Numbered from the stretch's first letter, positions 45,252-57,680 are shown. The stretch is 64,000 bases of DNA from Berberis thunbergii (GCA_003290165.1 QNQO01000515.1:62001-126000); one strand, 5' to 3'. Made by a program: numbers and translations. Notes: generated by a model not told the origin, from the sequence alone.

Positions 45252-45917
45252 AAGGAGATGGAAAACTTGTATAGATGATTAGCTATGTTAGCATGCCAAT
45301 TATTTGCTTAGGTCGTCACATTAGCATCACAGAAGGTATCCCCTATCTTTGAGCATAGCTTCACAAAAATGTACCACGAAAGTGAGCATTCCTACCAGCA
45401 CTAACGCACTGGATCCCATCATGCACAACTCCAAAATTGACGATGCTTTAGATTGGGATGCCCTAAACTCTGCGCTCACTATCTGAAAGAAAGAAAGAAA
45501 GAAAGAAAGAGATGTACCACGAAAGAACACAATTCAAAGGGAGGGGAATTCCTTCTGTCCAACTGAATTTGCTTCTCGGTTTGTTAGATTGAGAGGAAGT
45601 TGGAAGAAATTGTACCAGTTTTGGTTTTCCTCATTTTTTTTGCACTGGTTGATGCTAATATTTGATTTACAGTGTATATAACATTATTTAGGAACACATC
45701 CTTTGAAATGGCCATCAAACATTTGTGCTTTGTACTTGTTATGTATTCTAAATCATTAGAATGCGTCGCTCAAATGATTACAAGAACCCTTTTGATTGTT
45801 ACATCAAAACCTTTATGATTAATTGGAACTTTGAAACCATCTATAGACAGAATCAGTAAGCTCTCTCGTAGTTTGCATCTATTAGACCTAACATACTCTT
45901 AACACCCATAGAGGTGA
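45252..45917. other. Intergenic region between convergent genes
   Basis: Holds the 3' flanks of both genes and a GAAA microsatellite at about 45485-45510. AT-rich; no ORF of note. Poly(A) signals not assigned. Confidence 0.6.
45485..45510. repeat. (GAAA)n microsatellite
   Basis: Six to seven GAAA units downstream of the MUN gene. Confidence 0.85.
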
Positions 45918-48900
45918 TTAGTCACAATGGATGTGGCGTTTGTTGTCACATGGAAGTCGTCGGAAACCATGACTCAGAGCAGAAGACCAAACTTTATTCA
46001 CATCCTGCAATGTCTCACCACACTCGTGCCACTCCCAGCCTTCAAGTGCATGCACTATACCAGCGATACGCCATGCACTCATCACTCGTCTTGGTAGCCA
46101 ATTCTGTCAACAACAACATAGGTGTTTGTCAGTATCAGTGCAAACAGTTCCCTAGAATGATTTCACACAATGTCTGGGACCCTGGGTGTTGCTATCGAGG
46201 TGATGAATCCATCTTTTCCAAAATAAACAGAGCAAGCTTTCAGAATGGATATTGTTGTCAAAAGTAACGATGCACATATTGCTTACCTCACACGAATGCA
46301 CATTTTCAAGGTCATCTGGGATCAGCATCGCAGGAGTTGAGTGATAAATACAATCACTTCTTGTTTCTTTAACAGGGAGCATGGAGAACGGAATGAAAGT
46401 GGTTCCGGTTGCCACCCTTCTTTGGTCTCTTTCACCAAATTCACCCTCAACCAGCCATACCTTTCAAATTCAAAGAAAGGATTGCTACATTACTTTCCCG
46501 AGTTTCTATAATAACTCATTATTAACAATGCGCAAGAACACCCAATGATGTCAGTACCAAAGACTTCTTACCTTGCATTTGTATCTGTTGGAGCTGCTTG
46601 CACGAACTAGACAATGGCGGAACTCTTGAGGGATCTTCAAGGTCAACCTTTTGTACTCATCTGGACGTTGCACAATGACCTGTTTGAAGCCAGAGAATTA
46701 AATAGTTGTGTATGGGTCTCGGATAATCATATTTGAACTTGTTAAACCCAATTAACTTAGTAGACAAAGAGTGGTAACTAGTAAGTGAACCAACCTGAGA
46801 CCCTTTCTGGCACAATTCTAGAACTACTTGATAACATGTTTTGGTAATATGCCCTGCAACCATAACCTGTGTGGCCCCTTTGGGAATGGTGTTAAGTATA
46901 ATTGCCGCAGCTAGTGTACTTCCATCAACCACTCTTATCTTCTTTTTCTCATGATTTTGCAAGTAAATTTCACCATTTTTGTTTAGCTCCTCACCCTGTT
47001 CAATTAAACGTAAGTATAGTCAATCAAAGTAGGTACATGCGGTGAGAAGTATCATTAAGAACCCACCTGGTTTAGTAAGCCCAGACTTATAACTTTCACT
47101 CCCCTTGACTCTGCCTTGTGTATAGCTTTCTCAATTAAGCTGTTGATAGGCTTCTTTTGCGACTCCAGCAAGTACTGTGGATAATACAGATTAACCATCA
47201 TTTCGATAACAAAAATCAGATTTCAGAATGAATATTGCTTAATTATATTAGACAAATATGAAACCTTACATGGAAACCACATCTTGGTATAGTCCAAACT
47301 TGCATTTTGAGTTTGTTTAGTTGATTTTTCTCCACAGTGAAGGTGCAATTGAAGAGCCAAATCAGCAACATGGCTGAAAGAGTGACAGGCCACATCAGCC
47401 AGAGGTACCATTTTGATGCATAAGGTTGAGATGCCAAGTAAGCGAAACCAAGACGTAATTGGTAGATGGAGTTGATAGTGGTTGGATGAGTTAGATGAAC
47501 AACATCAATTCGCTCTTCTCTTCCAATGGTGGATTTCTCATATAAGGAGTCTGAGGTCTTGTCCATTGTTCTATACATAAGATCATATATGGGCATGAAG
47601 AGGCTGAAATTCGTGTGATTTGGGAATGATGCAGTGAGTGATATCTGGTTAATCGTGAAAAAAATATCAAGTAAATTCCAATTTGATGAAACACCATAGT
47701 TATGCAAAACTATGTTAATACTATGATCAAAGTTCAGGTGTAATCCAACAAAAATAGTCATTTGTTGATGACCATTACAACGTCTGAACTTCGAACATGA
47801 TTTAGGCTAGAAATGAAAACTGAAGAGCAGAGCAGGTATAAACTATATATACTTACGAGGGAGTGTAAATAAGATACTTGAGAAATGGGAAGACTTTAAA
47901 TACCCATGCCGGAAAAAATTCAAAATTGCAGTGTCCTAGATTATTCATGGCATCAACAAACGTCACATAGGCAATGGCTGCCCCACAGAACCAGTCCCCC
48001 TAAAATTGGGGCTAAAACCGGAAGGGCAAAGATCAATCCGTAAAGCAAGTGCTCAGCAAAGGGATGCACCACAGCTGCATAACACCAACATCACCAAATC
48101 AACTTACATTCCATGGAATACAATGTAATACGAAAATTGACCATGCATTCTGGTTTATTTACTTACAGGTGATGGGCTCAGTTACAAATGAGGCATGGTG
48201 ATGCGAGTGATACCGGGTGTAGAGGAAGTGATGATGCAGTGCCCGGTGGGCCCAATAATATATGAACTCGACAGGGCCTACATGGACTAGAACCATAAGA
48301 ATTGCTCCCCTTGTATTCCAATGTGGTAATCCCTGGCACCGGGGATCACTAAACGGAAGGTGTAGAACAACATGCAATGCATGATAGCCTGATCATCCCT
48401 ACACAACATAATCAAACTCATCAACATAAACGAAGTCTAACAACAACATGAGAAGGGTTTGCAAACCATCCCCTGGTTGATAATCTGTATATGTAACTCT
48501 TATAACACACTAACACAAAAGTAAATTGACTGACCAGTTTCTTTCTCTATCAACTTGCTGGAACTCGATGCTTTTGTTCTGAATCTTATGTTTACTTCTT
48601 GCAGTTTGAAAACGAGATAGAGTAATCCATAGTTGGTCATGGACAAGCCTGGACAGAAGCAAATAAAACGAGTATAGTAGACCATAATCCCTTTCCCCTG
48701 GCTCGGCTTTGTAAAGGTTATATGCAGCGTGTCCCAGAAATGGCACCAACACAAAATACTAACCTCGCAACAAAAACGAAAAGAAACACTTCAATTCAGC
48801 TAAATTACAGGTATAAAAAATAGCCTTAAAATGCTACAAAGTGTTCTTAGGTATATTTTTTTGTGTCTTTGTGTGTGAGAATGCAAATAAAACAGAAAAT

Positions 48901-48964
48901 GAACCTTATGTCTCCCAAGAAATTCCCATGGCCAATCTGTTAAGGGGCCTGGTTTTGTTGCCAT
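45918..48964 (-). CDS. CER1: CER1-like very-long-chain aldehyde decarbonylase, ten exons
   Basis: Exons on minus: 48964-48905, 48758-48535, 48398-48167, 48074-47857, 47644-47270, 47174-47067, 46995-46795, 46679-46572, 46460-46287 and 46103-45918, all with GT-AG ends, about 629 residues like CER1. Starts MATKPGPLTDWPWEFLGRHK. Membrane hydroxylase part with the three His clusters HRALHH, YHSHHH and YHSLHH, which bind iron. The C-terminal WAX2 domain runs from YLLESQKKPINSLIEKAI to NWLPRRVMSAWRIAGIVHAL and stops at 45918. CER1 acts with CER3 and cytochrome b5 at the ER to make n-alkanes for cuticular wax. Four one-base losses (near 48329, 47998, 47982 and 47620) break the frame as read; splice sites and the rest are intact. 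Confidence 0.92.
47857..48074 (-). other. CER1-like exon 4 with two frame breaks
   Basis: The exon is 218 bases where 220 fits the phases of its neighbours. The frame changes after VLAPIL at a C-run (47996-48000) and returns at another (47981-47984); the flanking parts read VVHPFAEHLLYG and YVTFVDAMNNLGHCNFEFF. Two missing bases in homopolymers restore it. Confidence 0.8.
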
Positions 48965-49455
48965 TTTTTTTCCTCTTTCTTTTAGCTCTTGGTACACAAA
49001 TGATTCAAAACAAAGTTTATGGTTTCATGTAATATATATTGTGAGGAGTTTGGCTGTTTTGGTGAATTGAATGCACAAGTACTTGATGGAACGATATCCC
49101 GCTTAAGTACCTGCACAAGGTTGAGGATGTAAGACACCTTATAAGGGGTAAATCTGTTAGACAATGGAAATTATGTGATAAACCTCTTTCTTCTTAACTT
49201 TCATACCTTTTGTGCAAACGGGAAAAGGGGGCTGTTCTAACAACTTGTTAATTCAGATTTTAATAAACTGAATCTAGGACCAAGTGCCTAATTAGCAGGT
49301 TTTATGCTCCAACAATGGCCCAAATTCAGCCCAAACCGTTGCAGTATGAGTCGGTTCTATTTGAGCAGAGCTACGTATGAAATAGGGTGAGAAAATTTTA
49401 GTGGGAATTAGTTTGATAATTAAATCCATAGGGGAGCAAAAGTTGAGTAAGCCTT
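48965..49455 (-). promoter_or_regulatory. Upstream region of the CER1-like gene
   Basis: AT-rich. A possible TATA box (AATATATATT, 49031-49040) lies about 70 bases upstream of the ATG. No transposon sequence recognised before the copia LTR. Confidence 0.35.
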
Positions 49456-49643
49456 TGTTGAGATTTGATTTGATTTGATACTCAGCATATTTTGTGAATA
49501 TCTCAGAATATTCTGTAAAGATCTCAGCTTTACAAGCACAAAATCTCCTTCTATATAGACTTTATTCTATACATGTATATATATCATCTTTGTAATGATC
49601 AACATCAATAAATAAAATACATTTTCTCATATTTAACTTTTCA
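49456..49643 (+). repeat. Element VII 5' LTR
   Basis: 188 bp. It contains TATATAGAC and an ATACATGTATATATATC promoter-like stretch, and ends AACTTTTCA. Confidence 0.9.
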
Positions 49644-49788
49644 TGGTATCAAAGCGTTGATCCTAACGTCTCTACCAAGCTTCCGCAAATTTTTATGGAG
49701 GATACTGATTGAATAAGTGCGATCCAAAAACACTTTCAACACCAACAAAACCATCAACCAAGAAAACCAAAATACTATTCATCAAACC

Positions 49789-50680
49789 ATGTCTTTTTTC
49801 ACCATTGACCCACCTGATCCTCTTTTTATCCATGCTTCATATCATCCAAGTATGATTTTTTTGCCAAAGGTTCTTGATGGAACCAACTATGCTATGTGGA
49901 GATGTTCCATGTTGGTGAGTTTTAGTGTAAAAAACAAACTGAGATTCATCAAAGGGATTATACCTGCACTAAGTGAATCTGACCCTAAATATTCATTGTA
50001 GCAATGATGCCATGATTCTCTCTTGGATTCTTAACTCTTTAAATCAAGATCTTGCCAATAGTGTCATCTATGTGGAAACTCCTTCTGAAATCTGGTTGGA
50101 TCTACAAGAACAATTCTCACAATGTGATTTTTCTCATCACTATCAGATTCAACGTTCAATTGTGGAGTTAAAGCAAAATCAGGACTCCATCTTCACATAT
50201 TACACCAAGATAAAAACACTATGGGATGAGTTGAAAATGTGTGGTCCAGCTATTCCATGCACTTGTGGAGGACTCAAGCACTGTTAGACAAAGAAGAAAG
50301 GGTTAACCTTGGATAGTTTCTTATGGGCTTGAATGGGACATCTTCAGCTGTTAGATGGCAAATCATGTTTATGCACCCTTTACCAACTATTAAGAAAGCA
50401 TATTCATTTTTATGTGAGGAAGAAAAACAAAAAGGACTAGTTGAACACAAGATTATTGAACAGATTCATGCCATGAATGTCAGACAATCAGATTCTGTTT
50501 CACAACAACATAATTCTTCTCAGATTTGGACGCCTGGCTCATAAAAGACACAAGGGTCTAAGAAACTGCTTCATTGTAACTATTGTGATGGAACTACACA
50601 TACAGTGGAGAGATGTTTTTATTTGATTGGATTTTCCATTGGACACAAACTTCACGGCAAAGATGTACAACCTCCAAATC
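49789..50680 (+). pseudogene. Element VII gag
   Basis: Probable start MSFFTIDPPDPLF at 49789; FLPKVLDGTNYAMWRCSMLV is the copia gag N-terminal motif. The body (49973-50287) has ILNSLNQDLANSVIY and SIFTYYTKIKTLWDEL. The zinc knuckle region CNYCDGTTHTVERCFYLIGF (50575-50634) is followed by GHKLHGKD, common in plant copia gags. Breaks at 49999 and 50284. Confidence 0.85.
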
Positions 50681-50849
50681 AAGCTCGAAAGGTTTCTGTA
50701 AATAAACGGGAGTTGAATCATCTCACACAATCACCAAGGCCGCCCAAACTTCTGATAAACCTATTCAATTCACTCCTGAAGAATTCTCACAAATCAAAGT
50801 TTTTTTCGAAAACAAAAATCCACTGTCTCAGCCAATTATATAGGTAACT

Positions 50850-51800
50850 CTACTCCATTTTGTTCATCATCCACATCCCAAAATTTCAAGTCTCTTCATT
50901 GGATCATTGATAGTGGTGCTACAAATCATATAGCTACTTCAGTCATAGATAAAGTCAATGTTCCTATGTTTCTCAAATCACCTTACCAAATGGTTCTTAT
51001 GAAAAATCACAAGTATTGGTTTTGCACATATTACACAAAAATTGTGTGTTCATGATGTTCTCTGTGCACCCTCATTTCATGTGAACCTTGTTTCTATCAG
51101 TCAACTCACATCTTCTCTCAATTGTTCCATTCACTTTTTTCCTATTTTTCGTATATTGCAAAACCTAGCTACGATTGGCCTAGGGAAGCAGAGTAGGGGA
51201 CTGTACTATCTTATAACACAATCAGAGTTGCATCCGCCTTTACCAACCTCTTATCAAGTCTCTTTCCCATCAGCAGTTATTTGGCATAAAAGACTAGGAC
51301 ATCCATCCAAATTGCCTTCTTAGTTTCTATCCAAAAGAATTCCATATTTTCTTCATGATCCTCAACATTCATGTGATGTTTGTCCTTTGGCAAAACAAAC
51401 AAGGTTATCTTTTCCTATAAGCTCTATTCAAAGTACTCATTCTTTTGTTCTTATACACTATGATATTTGGGGTTCACCTAAAATTGAAACACACACTGGT
51501 GCACACTATTTCTTAACTATTGTGGATGACTACACCCATTTTACGTGGATTTTTCTTATGAGATTCAAATCTGAAACACAAGGCTTGTTAAAAACATTCA
51601 TCATTTTGTTAACACTCAATTTAACTGTCAAGTTAAAAGCATATAGAGTGATAATGGTCTAGAATTCACTTCTTTAAAGCCATTTTTCTCTACTCTTGGC
51701 ATCCTGTTCCAAAGTTCATGTCCACACACACCTCAACAAAATGGTGTTGACAAAAGAAAGCATCGACACCTTCTCAACGTCGGTCATGCCTTGAGATTTC
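50850..51800 (+). pseudogene. Element VII protease and integrase
   Basis: Protease active site IIDSGATNHIA near 50905. Pre-integrase region VNLVSISQL near 51080, then WHKRLGHPSK (51280) and CDVCPLAKQTR (51373), the H-H-C-C zinc site. Integrase core HYDIWGSPKIETHTG and FLTIVDDYTHFTWIF (51460-51560) carry the first catalytic Asp residues; PQQNGVDKRKHRHL near 51730 has Asp where the catalytic Glu is usual. Confidence 0.88.
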
Positions 51801-51813
51801 AAGCAAATTACCA

Positions 51814-53290
51814 TTGAAATTCTGGGGTGAAAGCTCACTCACTGCCACTTATCTCATAAATCAACTTCCTACCGTAGTTTTGAACCATAAATCACCATAT
51901 GAGCTCTTATATGGAAAACCTCCCACATATACACACCTACGCACTTTCGGTTGTCTTTGTTATGCCACCAACTTGCAACCTTTGGCCAAATTTTCACCAA
52001 GAGCTCGTCGATGCATTTTTGTTGGATATCCTTTGGTCAAAAGGCCTACCAAGTTTATGATCTTACCACTTGACAGTTCTTCACTAGCCGTGATGTTGTT
52101 TTTCATGAAAGTAAATTTCCTTTTTTCCACTCCCACTTCATCCAATTCTTCACCGTCAATCTCTCTACCTTCCATATCTTCCGACTTTAATGATATTCCA
52201 ATTCCAATTTCATCCTCTACCCCTAACTCATCAACCGAGTCACCTTCTCCTTCATCTCACTCTTCTCATGATCTCTCACCATCATCATCAAACCCAACAG
52301 CATCTTCCTTGCCATTATCTTCTCCTTTTCCACACTTAAACACATCTTCTCCTATTATCCGTTGCAGCGAACGACCTAGAAAACCCTCTGCTCTTCTTCG
52401 TGACTTTCATTGTGGCCAAGTTGGTACGTCATCTTCCTCTACAACTGCAGGCAAGTCTTCCTCTTCTCGGTCAAGTACTAAATATCAATTATCACACTTT
52501 ATTTCGTACCAGTCATTATGTCATTCTCATCAGTTATTTGTTAACACAATTTCTAGCACTCTTGAACCTACAACATATGAACAGGCACTACGTGATCCAA
52601 AGTGGTGTGAAGCAATGCAGACTGAGCTCACCGCCCTTGAAAATCAAAAGTCATGGTCCCTAGTTCCATTATCTCACAATCATTGTCCCATAGGCAGCAA
52701 ATGTGTTTTTCGATCAAATATAAATCAGATGGCTCAGTAGAACGGTACAAAACACGTTTGGTAGCCAAGGGATATGCTAAAAAAGAAGGCTTGGATTGTC
52801 ACGAGACTTTTGCTTCAGTTGCTAAGTTAACCACAGTTCATTGTCTCCTTGCCTTGGCAGCTGTTCGAAATTGGCCACTATTTCAAATGGATGTCAATAA
52901 TTCTTTCCTTCATGGTGATTTGCATGAAGAAGTGTACATGAAGCCACCACCAGAACTTTGTCAACAGGGGGAAAAGTTTGTGTGTCGACTTCACAAGTCC
53001 CTTTAAAAACTCAAACAAGCGCCTAGAAATTGGTTCTCTAAGTTCTTAGAAGCCATTAAACTGGCAGGCTTTTCTCAATCACAATCAGACCACTCTCTTT
53101 TTGGGCAAGAAAAAAGCTCAACTCTAACCATGGTCTTGTTTTATGTGGAAGGCATGATCATCACAGGAAACAATGACAAAGCTATTCAAGATCTCAAGCT
53201 TTTTCTTCACAAACAATTTCACATGAAAGACCTTGGTATTCTCAAGTATTTTCTCGATTTGGAAGTAGCAAAGATCAAAAGCTAGGATTG
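51814..53290 (+). pseudogene. Element VII integrase C-terminus and reverse transcriptase
   Basis: 51814-52200 ends the integrase (TATYLINQLPTVVLNHKSPY, then FGCLCYATNL and ARRCIFVGYP), then a Ser/Pro-rich linker. RT begins [19 protein letters not shown] (52600), breaks at the T-run 52706-52710, and continues [40 protein letters not shown]. The active site near 53140 is YVEG instead of YVDD, so polymerase activity would be lost. Confidence 0.9.
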
Positions 53291-53308
53291 TCATATCTCA
53301 GCTAGGAT

Positions 53309-54091
53309 TTGGAAATTCTTGATGATGTTGGACTTCTTGGAGCTAAACTTGTTGACTTTCCCATGGAACAAAATTTGTTGCTTACAAATGATCAAGGTGA
53401 ATTATTGAATGATGCTTCACGCTACAGAAGATTAGTGGGACGATTACTTTATCTTACAATTACTCAACCGGATATCATATATTCTGTTAACATCTTAAGT
53501 CAATTTATGCACGCACCAAGGAAACCTCATTGGGATGCTGCTCTTTGTATTGTGAGATATTTAAAGAACAATCAAGGGCTCGATTTACTATTTTATTCCA
53601 ACAACTCTCTACAGCTAAGAGCTTATTGTGATGCAAATTGGGCAAATTGTCCTATAACAAGAAGATCTACATCATGTTACTGTGTATTTCTTGGAGACTC
53701 TCTAATTTCATGGAAGACAAGAAAACAAAAAATAGTCTCCAGGTCATCTGCTGAAGCTGAGTATAGGTCCATGGCTGCTACAACATGTGAATTTACTTGG
53801 CTTAGATATTTGTTTAAAGATCGGTGGGTTCGTTTGAAACCGGTAAATTTGTTCTGCGATAATCAAGCAGCACTCCATATTGCTGCAAATCATGTCTATC
53901 ATGAGCGTACTAAGCATATCAAACTTGATTGCCATGTTGTGAGAGAAAAGATCCAAGCAGGTGAAATTGTTACCAAATTTGTTCCCTCATATCTTCAGTT
54001 GGTCGATGTCTTCACAAAGGCTTTAGGAGAAAACATTTTTACGAAGTTAATAAGCAAGTTGAACATTCTCGATATTCATGCTCCAACTTGA
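53309..54091 (+). pseudogene. Element VII RNase H
   Basis: 260 open codons: RYRRLVGRLLYLTITQPDI, LRAYCDANWANCPITRRSTS, KIVSRSSAEAEYRSMA, and VNLFCDNQAALHIAAN near the end. The catalytic D-E-D set is present. It ends at 54089-54091, eight bases before the LTR, as usual for copia. Confidence 0.92.
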
Positions 54092-54098
54092 AGGGGAG

Positions 54099-54351
54099 TG
54101 TTGAGATTTGATTAGATTGGATATTCAACTTATTATGTGAAGATCTTAGCATATTTTGTTGAGATTTGATTTGATACTCAACATATTTTGTGAATATCTC
54201 AGCTTTATGGCACAAAATAATCTCCTCCTATGTATAGCTCTTTAGAATAATCTCCTTATATGTAGACTTTATTCTATACATTTATATATATCATCTTTGT
54301 AATGATCGACATCAATAAACAGAAATACATATTCTCATCTTTAACTTGTCA
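54099..54351 (+). repeat. Element VII 3' LTR, longer than its partner
   Basis: 253 bp against 188. The extra length is an internal duplication: TGTTGAGATTTGATT occurs at 54099 and again near 54159, and CTCCT-TATGTA-AG wording is doubled near 54225-54265. Confidence 0.88.
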
Positions 54352-54403
54352 GTCTTAAAATCAAAATCTTGATTCCATCTCAACCAAAATACCTCATCAC
54401 ACC

Positions 54404-54570
54404 TTATTCATTGTAAATACAAAACAACATCTTTCCCACTAAACTCTCAATACAACCTCTTTCAGAAATATCACAATGTAAATTGATGTGATCTTTAATT
54501 TCCTCAATTGTAATTGAAGGCCTTTTCTTGATAACTTCACAATCAACAATTTGTCCAGAGTCCATGAAAT
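54404..54570 (-). pseudogene. Unrecognised exon-like fragment
   Basis: Minus strand: after an AG acceptor at 54571-54572, 54 codons are open and read FMDSGQIVDCEVIKKRPSIT, then IEEIKDHINLHCDISERGC and LVGKMLFCIYNE, with a stop at 54404. The composition looks like ordinary protein, not transposon low complexity. I do not recognise the family. It may be the last exon of a host gene whose upstream part was displaced by Element VIII; further upstream (54590-54650) there is another TTTTGCAG acceptor-like site but no clear exon. Confidence 0.35.
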
Positions 54571-54819
54571 CTATAAATCATTAGGTAAACAAGTAATACC
54601 ATTTCGGGATCCAAAAGTTTGACAGTAACATTCTGCAAAATCATACAGTGAAAATAATAAAAGGATTAGCTCTGAAATCCCTTTAATCTAAACCAAAACC
54701 CTTTAATATGGAACTTCTCTCTAGAAAATGTTTTTTTCTCACCTTCTCTATTTGTTGAAACAAAACGAGATGTATTTTTAATGAATAATTGTCAGTGTAA
54801 CCTATCTAAAAAAAATCCC

Positions 54820-55629
54820 AATGTAGATTTATTTGATCTACTAGGTAGAGCACTGACCTGGTTCCACAGTTTCCCACCGAAGTCTATTGACTCGTTCGGG
54901 ACACTGGCCAAAACGTTCATCGCCTATTTTGTCTGCAGCCAACAGATCAGGAAGAGCTCACATTACATGCTCACCCTCAAATAGAAACCAAACAATAAAC
55001 TAAGGGAGTTCATCACTCATTTCAATGATGAGTTAACACTCATTGACAGCTGCAGCAACAACACCTTGGTCACGGCCTTCACCTCAGATCTGAAGATATG
55101 CCCATTCTACAACTTCCTCACCCTCGAGCCTCCGACTGACATGGCGAACTTGCTAAAGAGCGCCCAGAAATACATCACTCTTGAGGAGATGTTAGCCGCC
55201 AAAAAGGAGGAAGAAGCTAACAAGAAGCATGACACTGGTCTCAGAGATAAAAATGAGGGCAATGATAGAAATAAGAGAAAGCGGAATGACAGCAAGTCAA
55301 ACTATGGCCGCACAAGGCAAGATAAAGCCTCCAACTTTGTTGGATCCAAATCCTTCACTCCCCTCAACTCAAGCATCTCCGACATTCTCAACACCATTAA
55401 GAATTGGGGAGAAGTGAAGTGGCACGCCAAGCAGCAGGGAGATCCCTCTCGGTGTGATAACAACAAATATTGCTCCTTTAAGAAGGACGACGGTCACGAC
55501 ACTGAGGACTGCAAGAGTTTCAAAAGAGAGATTGAGTATTGGAACAATAAGGGAAAGCTCAAGGAATTCCTGAGCCTAAAAAAAGGCAAGACCAGGCAAA
55601 GAAAAGATAAGATGTCATCAAGGAGATAG
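54820..55629 (+). pseudogene. Element VIII gag
   Basis: Opens mid-domain: SFPPKSIDSFGTLAKTFIAY, then FITHFNDELTLIDSC and NFLTLEPPTDMANLLKSAQ, with one stop at 54982. The 55066-55629 part is open for 187 codons: a basic linker, NTIKNWGEVKWHAKQQGDP, then CSFKKDDGHDTEDCKSFKRE and a basic tail. It is the best-preserved gag of the family here. Confidence 0.85.
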
Positions 55630-55706
55630 AGCAAGAAGCTCCTGGCGTTATATATGTCCTCCAAGGGACAGGCTCGAAAGGAAAGCAATCAAACAGATCC
55701 TGAAAA

Positions 55707-56219
55707 ATGACACATCGCGAGTTGCAGACTCAACCCCAAATGCAGTACGCATGTGTTCAGAACTCGAATCCATCGTTGACATTCACGGATAAGGACCTCC
55801 AAGGCATCCACACGCCTCTCAATGACGCCCTGGTCATCTTAGTCCTCATAGCGAACTGGGAAGTAAAAAGGTCTTTGGTAGACACAGGAAGTTCTCTCAA
55901 CGTCATGTTCCTTAATGCGTTTCGCAACATGTAGCTCAAATAGGAGAACTTGACGCCCGCCAGTCACATGATGATTGGGTTTAGCAGAGAGAAGTGCTTC
56001 CCTGTCGGGAATATCAAATTAACAGTAGTGGCGAGAAAGCCACAACTACAGAAAGTCCTTTTCCAGGAGTTCATGGTGGTTGATGTTTCATCCACCTACA
56101 ACATCATCTTGGGGAGACTTTGGTCCCATAAGATAGAGGCGGTAGTTTCTACTTTACACCAATGCATCAAGTACATTGCCAACCAGGCGAAAGGAACTAT
56201 TCGAGGAGATCAATCGTAA
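55707..56219 (+). pseudogene. Element VIII retropepsin-like protease
   Basis: FTDKDLQGIHTPLNDALVI, then NWEVKRSLVDTGSSLNVMF with the catalytic Asp-Thr-Gly intact, FSREKCFPVGNIKLTVVA and a YNIILGRLWSHKI block. A stop at 55932-55934 (where the frame also shifts) separates the two halves. It carries only a protease, with no downstream polymerase. Confidence 0.85.
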
Positions 56220-57380
56220 ACACGCGATTGCCACTACGCAACACTAAAACAACTGGATTATTAGCAAATATAGCTCGAGCCCACAAAAAAAACATGTCAG
56301 AGCCTTTGCCCAAAGAAGGGAGATGAATCACCACCCAGCACAGACAATGAGACTTCAGTCAATCCAAGGGGAAGACCCAATGTCCGCCAGACAAACTGGC
56401 TGTCTAGTGCCGCCTCCAAACATGACCCAACTCTTACGGACTAAGACAAAGCTCCAACAACCAAGACTCGACCAAGTAATGAGTCATGATTCAACACTGA
56501 AAATGTCATTCGTTTGTCACTCCAGAACAACACAAAGCTAAGTAGCAACACTCCGACAATCGACGCCTACTCAGAAAGCTGACAACCAGTGAGGAACGGA
56601 TCGCTCGCACAAAGTTTACTTGTCAATAACTTTAATATTATTGGAAAAACATGACACTTCGCTAAGGGAGATACACAGTCTGAGCCAGAACCATGTGTGT
56701 TTCCTTCAGAGCTAGATTAGCATAGTCCCCGCTCAGAGTCAAACTATCTTATTGTTTTGATTTCTTTTCTTTTTCAGTCTAGAAGAATTGTTCGCACAAG
56801 CCAATATGAAACAGATCCATTCAAGGAATAGAACGCGAATTATAGAAAATAGACTATTGATTACTAAGAAAGTTGTTCCAAAGCTGGCTCAACTGGCGGG
56901 TATAAAAGTTTATACATTACAAGTATCTCAGTCTGGCGCGAGTATGGATCTGCTAAAACGCACGTCAAGACTTCACTCCGCCAATCTGCTTCTATAAGAG
57001 GATTTAGAAGTGAAAGCAAAAGACCCAAAGTAGGCTACAAATTGCAGGTACACGCTTGATACTTTGTTCCGCTAAGCTGCCTTGCAAGGATGATTTGAGG
57101 TGGAAGTAGAGGTAGCCAAGGTGGGTTGTGTACGTGATTACTTAGAATGGGATGCCTGGGGTTGTGCAGAGTTAGCACCCCAGGACTGCATACCACGCCC
57201 CCCAGAGCTCTGATCCACCAATCTACCTTTCGACTGTGGCATCACACGTAAGGCCCAGAAAGTAGCAGTAAGAACAACCACCCAAAGTTGGTTGCGGGTG
57301 TTATCTCCCAAACTGAATGGCGTGAGACGTCGTGGGAGCACCAGAAGATGGAAGCCAAACTTGACCCCTGAGGGGGAGTC
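56220..57380. other. Element VIII internal region without recognised genes
   Basis: Scattered short ORFs; a block near 57050-57130 (TTGCAAGGATGATTTGAGGTGG) matches the inverse of 3680-3715 in Element II, confirming family membership. No RT or integrase motif in any frame. Confidence 0.5.
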
Positions 57381-57680
57381 CGTAACTCTTATTCGCAATA
57401 TGAGAAGAAATTATCAGGTCCTATGGAACCAATTGGATGCTCACCCAAACCAGGTGGCATCGCCCAATAGCAGGTTTTGTTAAGACTCATTGCTGAAAAT
57501 GTCAGAACACTCGAAGACTCCAACAACAAAGATCTTTTAACCTTTGGGGTACCCAAAACATATTTTCTGGAAAGAAGCATTTGAGAAACATACTCTACAG
57601 CGTTCATGGAAACGCTTGAAATGGTGAAACCACATGTATATAGGCGCGATAGTTCATGAAACGAGGTCAACTAGAAATTA
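57381..57680. other. Conserved block of unknown role, Element VIII copy
   Basis: Sense-strand reading includes NQLDAHPNQV and MSEHSKTPTT, matching the Element III copy (23600-23830, minus strand). It lies between protease and repeats, as in II and III. Confidence 0.45.

Larger units (their letters stand above)
49456..54351 (+). mobile_element. Element VII: Ty1/copia retrotransposon
   Basis: LTRs at 49456-49643 and 54099-54351, both TGTTGAGATTTG...CA, flanked by GCCTT and GTCTT (one mismatch). The primer site TGGTATCAAAGC follows the left LTR; the purine tract AAGGGGAG precedes the right one. Order gag, protease, integrase, RT, RNase H is diagnostic of copia. It has several stops and frame breaks and a damaged RT active site, so it is inactive as read. 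It lies between the CER1-like gene and Element VIII. Confidence 0.92.

Noticed and set aside
45914..46267. Plus-strand ORF opposite the end of the CER1-like gene
   Set aside because: Shadow of two CER1 exons and an intron; the minus strand has conserved protein and splice sites.
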